From positions 321,551-385,550 of the forward strand of contig NZ_HG322951.1 of NCBI RefSeq assembly GCF_000455325.1: a stretch of DNA of 64,000 nt, written 5' to 3'. A model generated the notes under the pieces. That model made no database searches. It had not been told where the DNA came from and saw only the letters and a list, made by a program, of their open reading frames with translations. This document shows positions 55,036 through 63,315 of the stretch, in pieces (the stretch's first letter is position 1; each line of letters begins with the position of its first letter). This stretch comes from Mycolicibacterium septicum DSM 44393 (lineage in GTDB: Bacteria > Actinomycetota > Actinomycetes > Mycobacteriales > Mycobacteriaceae). Made by a program: the position numbers and the translations under genes.

Positions 55036-56682
55036 TTACGACTCCGCCACCCGGCCGTTGACGACGGACCACGACCGATCCAGCCGGACGTTCTGCAGCA
55101 TTCGACGGTCATGCGTCACCAGAAGCAGGGCACCGTCATAACTTTCGAGGGCCTGCTCGAGCTGCTCGATGGCGGGAAGATCGAGATGGTTGGTCGGCTC
55201 GTCGAGCACCAGCACATTCGTTCCGCAGGCCTGCAACAACGCGAGGCCCGCGCGAGTGCGCTCACCGGGCGAGAGATCGTCGACCGCACGTTCCACGTGG
55301 TCGGCCTTCAGCCCGAACTTCGCGAGCAGGGTCCGGACATCGGCCGTCGGCCAATCCGGCACGTGCCGCTCGAACCGATCGACGAGTCGATCCGGCCCGG
55401 TGAAAACAGAACGGACCTGGTCGATTTCGCCGATGGCGACGTTCGCACCCATGCTCGCGCGTCCGTCGTCAGGTAGCCGGCGGCCGAGGAGCAGCCGCAG
55501 CAACGTCGACTTGCCCGCCCCGTTGGGACCGGTGATCCCGATGCGCTCGCCGGCGTTCACCTGTAACGAGACCGGCCCCAGGACGAAATCGCCCTGCCGC
55601 ACAACGGCATTGTCGAGGGTCGCCACGACCGAACTCGACCGGGGCGCGGTCCCGATGCTGAACTGCAGCTCCCATTCCTTCCGAGGCTCTTCAACCTCCT
55701 CCAGGCGGGCTATCCGGCTCTCCATCTGCCGAACCTTCTGCGCCTGCTTCTCACTGGACTCGGATTGCGCCCGGCGCCGGTTCTTGTCGTTGTCGGGCGC
55801 CTTGCGCATCGCGTTGCGCACACCCTGGCTCGACCACTCCCGCTGGGTCCGGGCCCGCGCCACCAGATCGGCCTTCTTCTCCGCGAACTCGTCGTATTCC
55901 TCACGGCGGTGCCGCCGGGCGACTTCCCGTTCCTCCAGATAGCTTTCGTACCCACCGCCGTACACGGTGGTTCTGTTCTGCGCCAGGTCCAGCTCCAGGA
56001 CGCGGGTTACGGTGCGGGACAGGAACTCCCGGTCATGACTGACCAGCACCACTCCGCCGCGGAGCTCCCGGACGAAATTCTCCAGCCGGGCCAGTCCGTC
56101 GAGGTCCAGATCGTTGGTCGGCTCATCGAGCAGGACGATGTCGAAGCGCGACAACATCAGCGCCGCGAGTCCGACTCGCGCCGCCTGCCCGCCCGACAGA
56201 GCGGTCATCAGGGTCGACTCCGGCCTCACCGTGTCGACATCGAACCCCAGATCGGCCAGCACCGCGGGCAACCGTTCGTCGAGGTCGGCGGCGCCGGTGG
56301 CGAGCCAGTGGTCCAGCGCGGTGGAGTAGGCGTCGGCATCGGCCGCCGGATCCGCCAAGGCTTCGGCCGCGGCTTCCATCGCCAGGGTGGCCGCCGTGCA
56401 ACCGGTACGCCGCGCGATATAGGCGGCCACGGTCTCCCCCGGCACCCGCTCGTGCTCCTGGGGCAGCCACCCGACGAACCCGTCGGCCGGAGCGAGATTG
56501 ACCACACCATCGAGCGGATTGAGATCTCCGGCCAGGATGCGCAGTAGTGTGCTCTTGCCCGCACCGTTGACCCCCACGATCCCGACGACGTCGCCGGGTG
56601 CCACGGTCAGGTCCAGCCCCTCGAAGAGCGTGCGGTGGGCGAATCCGCCTGCCACATTCTTCGCGACAAGCGTTGCGGTCAT
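55036..56682 (-). CDS. ABC-F family ATPase
   Basis: The 548-residue soluble protein has two ABC domains: Walker A GVNGAGKST and GPNGAGKST, signatures LSGGQ and LSPGE, Walker B LLDEPTNDLDLD and LDEPTNHLDL. A charged linker (ARTQREWSSQGVRNAMRKAP) joins them, as in ribosome-binding ABC-F proteins, some of which give resistance to ribosome-targeting drugs. No membrane partner is near. It is divergent from the TopoM pair. Confidence 0.9.
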   Translation of the reverse strand: MTATLVAKNVAGGFAHRTLFEGLDLTVAPGDVVGIVGVNGAGKSTLLRILAGDLNPLDGVVNLAPADGFVGWLPQEHERVPGETVAAYIARRTGCTAATLAMEAAAEALADPAADADAYSTALDHWLATGAADLDERLPAVLADLGFDVDTVRPESTLMTALSGGQAARVGLAALMLSRFDIVLLDEPTNDLDLDGLARLENFVRELRGGVVLVSHDREFLSRTVTRVLELDLAQNRTTVYGGGYESYLEEREVARRHRREEYDEFAEKKADLVARARTQREWSSQGVRNAMRKAPDNDKNRRRAQSESSEKQAQKVRQMESRIARLEEVEEPRKEWELQFSIGTAPRSSSVVATLDNAVVRQGDFVLGPVSLQVNAGERIGITGPNGAGKSTLLRLLLGRRLPDDGRASMGANVAIGEIDQVRSVFTGPDRLVDRFERHVPDWPTADVRTLLAKFGLKADHVERAVDDLSPGERTRAGLALLQACGTNVLVLDEPTNHLDLPAIEQLEQALESYDGALLLVTHDRRMLQNVRLDRSWSVVNGRVAES

Positions 56683-56905
56683 GGCCTCATCGTCGCATTT
56701 GCCGGGATCTCAGCCCGCATCGCCAGGTTGAGTGCCGTTTCAGCCGCGGCGGTGAGACGGGGCGTCGGCGGACCAAGGCAGAATGCTTAGGCCACCCGCG
56801 GGATCCGGGGGTGGTTGGCACGGCGGGAGCGAGCTCGCCGCGCGCGAGTGACACTCCGACGGGACCCGATCGCTGCGACATCGGCCCTGGTGGAAAGGAC
56901 CAGCA

Positions 56906-58939
56906 GTGAGTTACAACGCCGCAGACATCACCGAGCTCGATGATGTCCAGCACACGCGCCTGCGGCCGGCGGTGAACTTGGGCCTCGACGTGCTCAACAC
57001 CGCGTTGCGCGAGTTGGTGGACAACGCGATCGAAGAGGTCGCCGATCCCAGCCACGGCGGGTCCACCGTGACGATCACCTTGCACGCCGACGGATCTGTC
57101 AGCGTCGCCGACGACGGGCGCGGCCTGCCCGTCGACTCCGACCCGGTGACCGGGAAGAACGGCATCGTCAAAACACTGGGCACCGCTCGGGCGGGCGGCA
57201 AGTTCTCCGCCCACAGCGACGCGACCAGCACGGGTGCCGGATTGAACGGGATCGGGGCAGCCGCAGCGGTGTTCATCTCCGCCCGCACCGACGTCACGGT
57301 GCGCCGCGCCGGAAAGACCTACCTGCAGAGCTTCGGCCACGGCTACCCCGGGGTCTTCGACGGCAAGGACTTCGACCCGGACGCGGAGTTCACCCGTGCC
57401 GACACACAGAAACTGCGCGGCGCCGGCAACCGCAAGCCCGACGCCCACGGCACCACGGTGCGCATCCTGTTCGACCCGGCCGTGGTGCCCGACTCCAGCC
57501 TGGATGTCGGGGAGGTGCTGCTGCGGGCGCACGCCGCATCGCGGATGTCGCCAGGGGTGAACCTGATCGTCGTCGACGAAGGCTGGCCGGGCGAAGACGT
57601 CCCGCCCGCGTTGCTCGAACCGTTCAGCGGCCCCTGGGGCACCGATACCCTGCTCGACCTGATGTGCACCGCCGCAGGCACTCCCCTGCCCGGCGTGCGC
57701 GCAGTGGTGGAGGGCCGCGGTGAATACTCCACCGGGCGCGGCCCCACCCCGTTCCGCTGGTCGTTGACCGCGGGCCCGGCCGAACCCGCGACGGTGGCCG
57801 CGTTCTGCAACACCGTGCGCACCCCGAACGGCGGATCCCACCTGACCGCCGCGGTGAAGGGGTTCTCCGAAGCCCTGGCCGACCGCGCGTCCCGGATCCG
57901 CGACCTCGGGCTGGCCAAAGGCGAGGACGGGCCCGAGGCACAGGATTTCGCCGCCGTCACCGCACTGGCCGTCGACACCCGCGCACCCGACGTGGCATGG
58001 GACTCCCAGGCCAAGACCGCGGTGTCGTCACGATCGCTGAACGTGGCGATGGCACCGGACGTGGCGCGCAGCGTCACCATCTGGGCGGCCAACCCCGGAA
58101 ACAGCGACGCCGTCACGCTGTGGACGAAGCTGGCACTGGAAGCCGCCCGGGCCCGTCGCAGCGCCGAAGGCGCCAAAGCCCGTTCTCGTGCCGCGTCGAA
58201 AGCCAAAGGGCTGGGCACGAATCTGTCGCTGCCGCCCAAACTGCTGCCCAGCCGGGAGACCGGTCGTGGTTCCGGTGCCGAGCTGTTCCTGTGTGAGGGC
58301 GACTCGGCGCTGGGCACCATCAAGGCGGCGCGTGACGCCACATTTCAGGCGGCTTTCCCGCTGAAAGGCAAGCCGCCCAACGTTTATGGCTTCGCGCTGA
58401 GCAAGGCACGGGCCAAAGACGAGTTCGACTCGATCGAACGCATCCTGGGCTGCGGGATCCGGGACAGCTGTGACCCCGAACTGTGCCGGTATGACCGGGT
58501 CCTGTTCGCCTCCGACGCCGACCCCGACGGCGGCAACATCAACTCCAGCCTCATCTCGATGTTCCTCGACTTCTACCGGCCGCTCGTCGAGGCCGGGATG
58601 GTCTACGTGACGCTGCCGCCGCTGTTCGTGGTCAAGGACGGCACACAGCGGATCTACTGCCAGGACGAGTCCGAGCGCGACACCGCCGTGGCCCAGTTGA
58701 AAGCCACCTCCAAGCGCAAGGTGGAGGTGCAACGCAACAAGGGTCTCGGCGAGATGGATGCCGACGACTTCTGGAACACCGTGCTGGATCCACAGCGCCG
58801 CACAGTGATTCGGGTTCATCTCGACGATGGCGAGAAGAAACTGCACCACACCTTGTTCGGCGGGCCACCCGAGGGCCGACGTACGTGGATGGCCGATGTC
58901 GCCGCCCGCGTCGACACCTCCACGCTGGACTTGAGCTAG
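56906..58939 (+). CDS. Type II topoisomerase B subunit (TopoM-like)
   Basis: The 677-residue protein is a GyrB/ParE paralogue: GHKL ATPase motifs VDNAIEE, DDGRGLP and TGAGLNGIGA, a transducer region, and a TOPRIM domain with EGDSA (Glu464) and DADPDG (Asp537, 539, 541). It is distinct from mycobacterial GyrB and matches the order and features of TopoM from M. smegmatis, which I recall as an atypical type II topoisomerase with positive supercoiling ability. GTG start follows AAAGGAC. The A subunit follows 21 bases on. Confidence 0.92.
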   Translation: MSYNAADITELDDVQHTRLRPAVNLGLDVLNTALRELVDNAIEEVADPSHGGSTVTITLHADGSVSVADDGRGLPVDSDPVTGKNGIVKTLGTARAGGKFSAHSDATSTGAGLNGIGAAAAVFISARTDVTVRRAGKTYLQSFGHGYPGVFDGKDFDPDAEFTRADTQKLRGAGNRKPDAHGTTVRILFDPAVVPDSSLDVGEVLLRAHAASRMSPGVNLIVVDEGWPGEDVPPALLEPFSGPWGTDTLLDLMCTAAGTPLPGVRAVVEGRGEYSTGRGPTPFRWSLTAGPAEPATVAAFCNTVRTPNGGSHLTAAVKGFSEALADRASRIRDLGLAKGEDGPEAQDFAAVTALAVDTRAPDVAWDSQAKTAVSSRSLNVAMAPDVARSVTIWAANPGNSDAVTLWTKLALEAARARRSAEGAKARSRAASKAKGLGTNLSLPPKLLPSRETGRGSGAELFLCEGDSALGTIKAARDATFQAAFPLKGKPPNVYGFALSKARAKDEFDSIERILGCGIRDSCDPELCRYDRVLFASDADPDGGNINSSLISMFLDFYRPLVEAGMVYVTLPPLFVVKDGTQRIYCQDESERDTAVAQLKATSKRKVEVQRNKGLGEMDADDFWNTVLDPQRRTVIRVHLDDGEKKLHHTLFGGPPEGRRTWMADVAARVDTSTLDLS

Positions 58940-58960
58940 GGAACGTAGGAGAGACCGGCC

Positions 58961-61090
58961 GTGACATCGCTCATCGAACAGAACCCCGACCTCGTCCTCG
59001 ACCAGAGCGCCGACGACTACTGGAACCACTACCAGCTGACCTTCGCGCTCTACAGCGTCAGCGACCGCGCCATCCCTTCGGCATTCGACGGGCTCAAGCC
59101 GGGTCAGCGGCGTCTGCTCTACCAGATGCACGACTCCGGATTGCAACCCGGAAACAAGCCGCAGAAGTCCTCGAAGATCTGCTCGGCCGTCACCGGCAAC
59201 CTGCACCCGCACGGTGGCGCGTCGATGTACGGCGCCGCCGCCCTGATGGCCGCCGACTTCCAGCGGGTGAAAGTCATTGACGGACAAGGTGCGTTCCCGC
59301 GTATCCAAGGCGACATTCCCGCGGCTGACCGGTACACCGAGATGCGGCTGTCGGCACCCGGAGCCGCGCTGACCGCAGAACTCAACGACCACGCGGTGCC
59401 GATGGTGCAGACGTTCGACGGCGAGTGGACCGAGCCGACGATGCTGCCGGCGCAGTGGCCGGTGCTGCTGTGCAACGGCGCCATGGGCATCGCCGAGGGC
59501 TGGGCCACCAAGGTGCCCGCGCACAATCCGCGTGAGGTCATGGCCGCGTGCCGGGCGCTGCTGAAGACGCCCAACATGACCGACGACAGGCTGCTGAAAC
59601 TCATCCCCGGCCCCGACTGGGGATGCGGGGCCACCGTCGTCGGCACCGCCGGACTGCGGGAGTACATCACCACCGGCCGCGGCGCGCTCACCGTACGCGG
59701 CACGGTGTCCGTCGACGGCAAGAACTGCATCATCACCGAGCTGCCGCCCGGCGTCGCGAGTAACACTGTGCAGGACAGGATCCGGGCCCTGGTCGAATCC
59801 GGCGAGATGTCGGGTGTGGCCGATATGTCGGACCTGACCGACCGCCGCAACGGACTGCGCATCCTGGTCACCGCCAAACGCGGCTACAGCGCCGAGCAGA
59901 TCCGCGAGCAACTGCTCGCCCTGACCCCGCTCGAGTCGACATTCGCCGCCAGTCTGGTCGCGCTCGACGAGGACCGGGTGCCCCGCTGGTGGAACGTCCG
60001 CGAACTGATCGGCGCCTTCCTGCACCTGCGCGATTCTGTTGTGCTGCACCGCAGCGAGTACCGGCTGGAGAAGGTCACCGCCCGCAGGCACCTGGTGGCC
60101 GGCCTGATGAAGATCCACCTCGACATCGACGCCGCCGTCGCGGTCATTCGCGGTTCCGACACCGTCGATGACGCCCGCCAGGGTCTGCAGGAACACTTCA
60201 GCATCGACGAAGAGCAGGCCAATTACGTTCTGGCACTGCAGCTTCGCCGGCTTACCAAGCTCGACGTGATCGAGCTGCAGGCCGAGGCGGACAAACTCGA
60301 CGCGGAGTTCGCCGAGCTGACCGAGCTGGTGTCCAACCCCGACGCGCGCCGGGTGGTGATCGACAAGGAACTCGTGGAGACCGCCAAACTGTTCAAAGGG
60401 CCCGAGTTCGACCGCCGCACCGTGCTGGACTCAGAGGCCACACCCGTGGCCTCGTCTGCTGACGAGGACGGGCCGCGCGAGCGCAAGGTCAACGCCGCAT
60501 GGCGCCTCGACGATCGCGGGGTGTTCTCCGACAGCCACGGCGACCTGCTCACCTCAGGTCTCGGTTGGGCGGTCTGGACCGACGGGCGGGTGAAGTTCAC
60601 CACCGGCAACGGCCTGCCGTTCAAGATCCGCGATATCCCGGTGGCGCCCGACATCACCGGGCTGCTGCGCTCCGGCGTGCTCGCCGAGGGCTACCACCTG
60701 GCCCTGGTGACGCGCCGCGGCAAGATCCTGCGGATCGACCCCGCCGCGGTGAACCCTCAAGGCGCGGCCGGCAACGGTGTGGCCGGGGTGAAGCTGGCCG
60801 GTGACGGCGACGAAGTGGTTGCGGCGCTGCCGATTTCATGCCAGAACGGCGAGGCGATGCTGTCGATCTCCGAAAAGGGCTGGAAGGTCACCGAAGTCGC
60901 CGATATCCCGGTCAAGGGCCGCGGCGGCGCCGGTGTCGGGTTCCACCCGTTCGTCAACGGCGAGGACGCCCTGCTGTCGGTATCGATCTCCCCGACCGGG
61001 TTCGTGCGGGGCAAGAGATCGGTACGTGCGGAGAATCGGGCGAAGGCGTCGGTCAAGGGTGCCGGGACGGACGTGACACCGGCGCCGTAG
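58961..61090 (+). CDS. Type II topoisomerase A subunit (TopoM-like)
   Basis: The 709-residue protein has the GyrA/ParC winged-helix core (IPSAFDGLKPGQRRLLYQMH), the catalytic Tyr125 in ADRYTEMRLS, and a C-terminal beta-pinwheel with about four to five blades; the canonical GyrA-box QRRGGKG is missing. GTG start follows GTAGGAG. Partner of the B subunit upstream. A short TM protein follows 28 bases on. Confidence 0.92.
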   Translation: MTSLIEQNPDLVLDQSADDYWNHYQLTFALYSVSDRAIPSAFDGLKPGQRRLLYQMHDSGLQPGNKPQKSSKICSAVTGNLHPHGGASMYGAAALMAADFQRVKVIDGQGAFPRIQGDIPAADRYTEMRLSAPGAALTAELNDHAVPMVQTFDGEWTEPTMLPAQWPVLLCNGAMGIAEGWATKVPAHNPREVMAACRALLKTPNMTDDRLLKLIPGPDWGCGATVVGTAGLREYITTGRGALTVRGTVSVDGKNCIITELPPGVASNTVQDRIRALVESGEMSGVADMSDLTDRRNGLRILVTAKRGYSAEQIREQLLALTPLESTFAASLVALDEDRVPRWWNVRELIGAFLHLRDSVVLHRSEYRLEKVTARRHLVAGLMKIHLDIDAAVAVIRGSDTVDDARQGLQEHFSIDEEQANYVLALQLRRLTKLDVIELQAEADKLDAEFAELTELVSNPDARRVVIDKELVETAKLFKGPEFDRRTVLDSEATPVASSADEDGPRERKVNAAWRLDDRGVFSDSHGDLLTSGLGWAVWTDGRVKFTTGNGLPFKIRDIPVAPDITGLLRSGVLAEGYHLALVTRRGKILRIDPAAVNPQGAAGNGVAGVKLAGDGDEVVAALPISCQNGEAMLSISEKGWKVTEVADIPVKGRGGAGVGFHPFVNGEDALLSVSISPTGFVRGKRSVRAENRAKASVKGAGTDVTPAP

Positions 61091-61118
61091 CCTGGCGACA
61101 ACAGCATGAGGGGGCTCC

Positions 61119-61259
61119 ATGGTCAGCGCGGAACCGCACATCTACATCACCGTGCCGTCGGTACGGATCTGGGTCAAGAACAACCGCTGGACAGCCGTCG
61201 CGGTGGCATTCGTCGCTGCCGCAGTGCTGCTCGCGGCGATCGCCTTCGTGTTGACATGA
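61119..61259 (+). CDS. 46-residue single-pass membrane protein
   Basis: This frame was found by reading the gap after the topoisomerase A gene. It encodes 46 residues: MVSAEPHIYITVPSVRIWVK, then NNRW and one membrane helix of about 20 residues (TAVAVAFVAAAVLLAAIA). GAGGGGG lies about five bases before the ATG. It is 28 bases after the topoisomerase stop, so likely on the same transcript. No homologue known to me; the link to topoisomerase is only positional. Confidence 0.65.
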   Translation: MVSAEPHIYITVPSVRIWVKNNRWTAVAVAFVAAAVLLAAIAFVLT

Positions 61260-61337
61260 CCTTGCTGTCGTGACGGTCCCGGGCGCCAGAACGGGCACGG
61301 CACCGGCTGGATAACAGTGCGGCATCGAACTGAAACC

Positions 61338-61359
61338 GACCCGTGAGGCAACACGGGTC
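61338..61359. promoter_or_regulatory. Inverted repeat upstream of DUF1906 copy 2
   Basis: GACCCGTG (61338-61345) and CACGGGTC (61352-61359) are perfectly inverted with a six-base spacer, just upstream of a -10-like TAACAT at 61376. It could be an operator at the -35 region or a terminator for the preceding transcript. Confidence 0.4.
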
Positions 61360-61375
61360 ACAGCAGTCACTTTGT

Positions 61376-61388
61376 TAACATCACGCCG
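61376..61388 (+). promoter_or_regulatory. Possible leaderless promoter of DUF1906 copy 2
   Basis: TAACAT (61376-61381) fits the mycobacterial -10 pattern TANNNT, and the start codon GTG (61388) begins seven bases after it, where transcription would start. This layout suggests a leaderless mRNA, common in mycobacteria. No Shine-Dalgarno lies between. Confidence 0.5.
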
Positions 61389-62152
61389 TGCAGGTTTCCA
61401 GGCGTGACGCCTTGCGCTACGCCGCCGCGGCCTCAGCGCTGGCCGGTCTCGGCGTGGCATCGGCAGCCATGCCCGTCGCATCGGCCGCCGCCCCCACGCT
61501 GATCGACTTCGCCATGCGCCAGATCCCCGCGCGGGACATCCGGGCCGCCGGCCACTCCGGGGTGATCAACTACGTCTCGACTTCACGGCCCGGCTCCTCC
61601 ATGGGCGCCAAGCCGATCACCCTGCCCTACGCCCGTGAGCTGACGGCCGCCGGTTTGGTGATCGTCAGCAACTACCAATACGGCAAGCCCGGCGGGACGG
61701 CACCGTCGGACTTCACGCGCGGGTTCGCCGGCGGCGTCGCCGACGCTCGCACCGCCTGGCAGCTGCACACCGCCGCAGGTGGCGGCCAGAGCGCCCCGGT
61801 CTTCTTCAGCGTCGACGACGATATCGACCGCAACACCTGGAACACCGTCGCGCTGCCGTGGTTTCGCGGAATCAACTCGGTGATCGGCGTGCAGCGCACC
61901 GGCATCTACGGGGGTATCAACCCGTGCCAGTGGGCCATTGCCGATGGCGTTGTCGGCAGGTCGACCTCGCCCGGCCGCGCGTGGGCATGGCAGACCCGGT
62001 CCTGGTCTCGCGGCCAGATCCACCCTGCCGCAGTTCTCTACCAGCGCGTGGTGAGCACCGTGTCGAATCCGGGCCCCGTGGTCGGCGGGCTCGAAGTCGA
62101 CGTCAACGATGCTTTGGCCTCCGATGTCGGCCAGTGGAACCTTCATCCGTGA
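61388..62152 (+). CDS. DUF1906 (Rv2525c-like) exported protein, copy 2
   Basis: The 254-residue precursor has a Tat-like signal (VSRRDALRYAAAASALAG) and the same domain as copy 1: LIDFAMRQIPARDIRAAGH, QYGKPGGTAPSDFTRGFAGG, FFSVDDDIDRNTW, IYGGINPCQWAIADGVVG. The two are strongly similar along their whole length, so they are paralogues about 14 kb apart. GTG start; see the promoter entry. Role in the envelope is inferred from Rv2525c. Confidence 0.9.
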   Translation: MQVSRRDALRYAAAASALAGLGVASAAMPVASAAAPTLIDFAMRQIPARDIRAAGHSGVINYVSTSRPGSSMGAKPITLPYARELTAAGLVIVSNYQYGKPGGTAPSDFTRGFAGGVADARTAWQLHTAAGGGQSAPVFFSVDDDIDRNTWNTVALPWFRGINSVIGVQRTGIYGGINPCQWAIADGVVGRSTSPGRAWAWQTRSWSRGQIHPAAVLYQRVVSTVSNPGPVVGGLEVDVNDALASDVGQWNLHP

Positions 62153-62185
62153 CGGCACCGTCGAGGTAGTTGCCGGATTACGCTC

Positions 62186-63235
62186 GTGGGCGTGCTGGAA
62201 AAGTCCGGGATCCAGTTTCTGCGCGTCGGCGGGCGCCGAATCGCGTACGAGGTGCGCGGGCAAGGACCACCGCTGGTGGCCCCGGCATGGTGGGTGAGTC
62301 ACCTCGAACTCGACTGGCAAGATGCGGACTACCGGCGATTCTGGAACGGCGTCGCCGACGGATACACCTTGATCCGCTACGACCGGCTCGGCGTCGGGAT
62401 GTCGGATCGCACGCTCCTCGAATCCGATCTGAACCTCGACCGCGAAGTCACGACACTGCGTACGGTTCTCGACGAACTCGGGCTCGAGCGCGTCTCGCTC
62501 ATCGGCGGTTCATCCGGCAGTTGCACCGCTGTGGCATTCGCCGCGGCGTTCCCCGAACGCGTCGAGCGCTTGGTGTTGTACGGGTCGTACCCGAATGGGG
62601 CGGCGCTTACGGCCCCGGGTGTGGGGGACGCGATATTGACTGCGTTACAAGCACATTGGGGACTGGGTTCACGCCTGCTCAGCGACATCTTCCTCAGCGG
62701 GGCCGACGGCGACGATCAGGACCGCTTCGCCAGGTTGCAGCGAGAGGCGGCGACGGCCGAGACCGCCGCCGCATTGTTGGCCATGGTCTATCGCCTCGAC
62801 GTCGGCGATCATCTTGCGCACGTCCGATCTCCGACACTGGTGGTACATCGCCGGGACGACCGAGCCGTGCCGTACCAGCTGGGGCGCGAGGTGGCTGCCG
62901 CGATCCCGCACGCGGCATTCATCCCGTTGAAAGGGAGCGCTCATTTCCCGTGGCACGGTGACGTCGATTCCGTCGTCCGCGCATGCCGTGAAGCTCTGGC
63001 TCCAGCCCAGCCGTCACCGCACCAGGCCAGCGCGCCGGAACAGGTCGTACTGTCCGGCCGCGAGCAGGAGATCCTCGCCTGCCTCGCACGCGGTCTCAGC
63101 GACCGCGAGATCGCCGATCACCTGGTGCTCAGCCCCCACACCGTGCACCGCCACGTCGCGAACATCCGCCGCAAGCTGGGCCGGACCTCACGGACCGCTG
63201 CCGTCGCGGAAGCCGGCCGGCTCGGCCTCTTGTGA
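62186..63235 (+). CDS. Alpha/beta hydrolase-LuxR fusion
   Basis: The 349-residue protein has an alpha/beta hydrolase domain (nucleophile GGSSGS, acid in HRRDDRAVP, His in GSAHFPWHG) followed by a LuxR-type HTH (LSGREQEILACLARGLSDRE then LVLSPHTVHRHVANIRRKLG, about 285-340). Such fusions may use the hydrolase as a small-molecule sensor or enzyme that controls DNA binding. The catalytic triad looks complete. Start: GTG 62186, or GTG 62192 two codons later. Target genes are unknown. Confidence 0.88.
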   Translation: MGVLEKSGIQFLRVGGRRIAYEVRGQGPPLVAPAWWVSHLELDWQDADYRRFWNGVADGYTLIRYDRLGVGMSDRTLLESDLNLDREVTTLRTVLDELGLERVSLIGGSSGSCTAVAFAAAFPERVERLVLYGSYPNGAALTAPGVGDAILTALQAHWGLGSRLLSDIFLSGADGDDQDRFARLQREAATAETAAALLAMVYRLDVGDHLAHVRSPTLVVHRRDDRAVPYQLGREVAAAIPHAAFIPLKGSAHFPWHGDVDSVVRACREALAPAQPSPHQASAPEQVVLSGREQEILACLARGLSDREIADHLVLSPHTVHRHVANIRRKLGRTSRTAAVAEAGRLGLL

Positions 63236-63248
63236 GATAGCCGAAACG

Positions 63249-63269
63249 GGCCATCGGCAGAAGATGGCC
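63249..63269. terminator. Hairpin after hydrolase-LuxR gene
   Basis: GGCCATC (63249-63255) and GATGGCC (63263-63269) form a seven-base stem with a seven-base loop, 14 bases after the stop. There is no U-tract, so it is only a candidate for a mycobacterial-type terminator. Confidence 0.35.
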
Positions 63270-63315
63270 GGATCGGGCGATGCGCGAACCATGCGGCCAT
63301 TCCTACGTTTGGGAC

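Noticed and set aside
58028..60196. Long open frame (over 700 codons) on the minus strand opposite the topoisomerase genes
   Set aside because: It is a shadow of the GyrA/GyrB-like genes, whose catalytic motifs are on the plus strand; the frame shows no domain.
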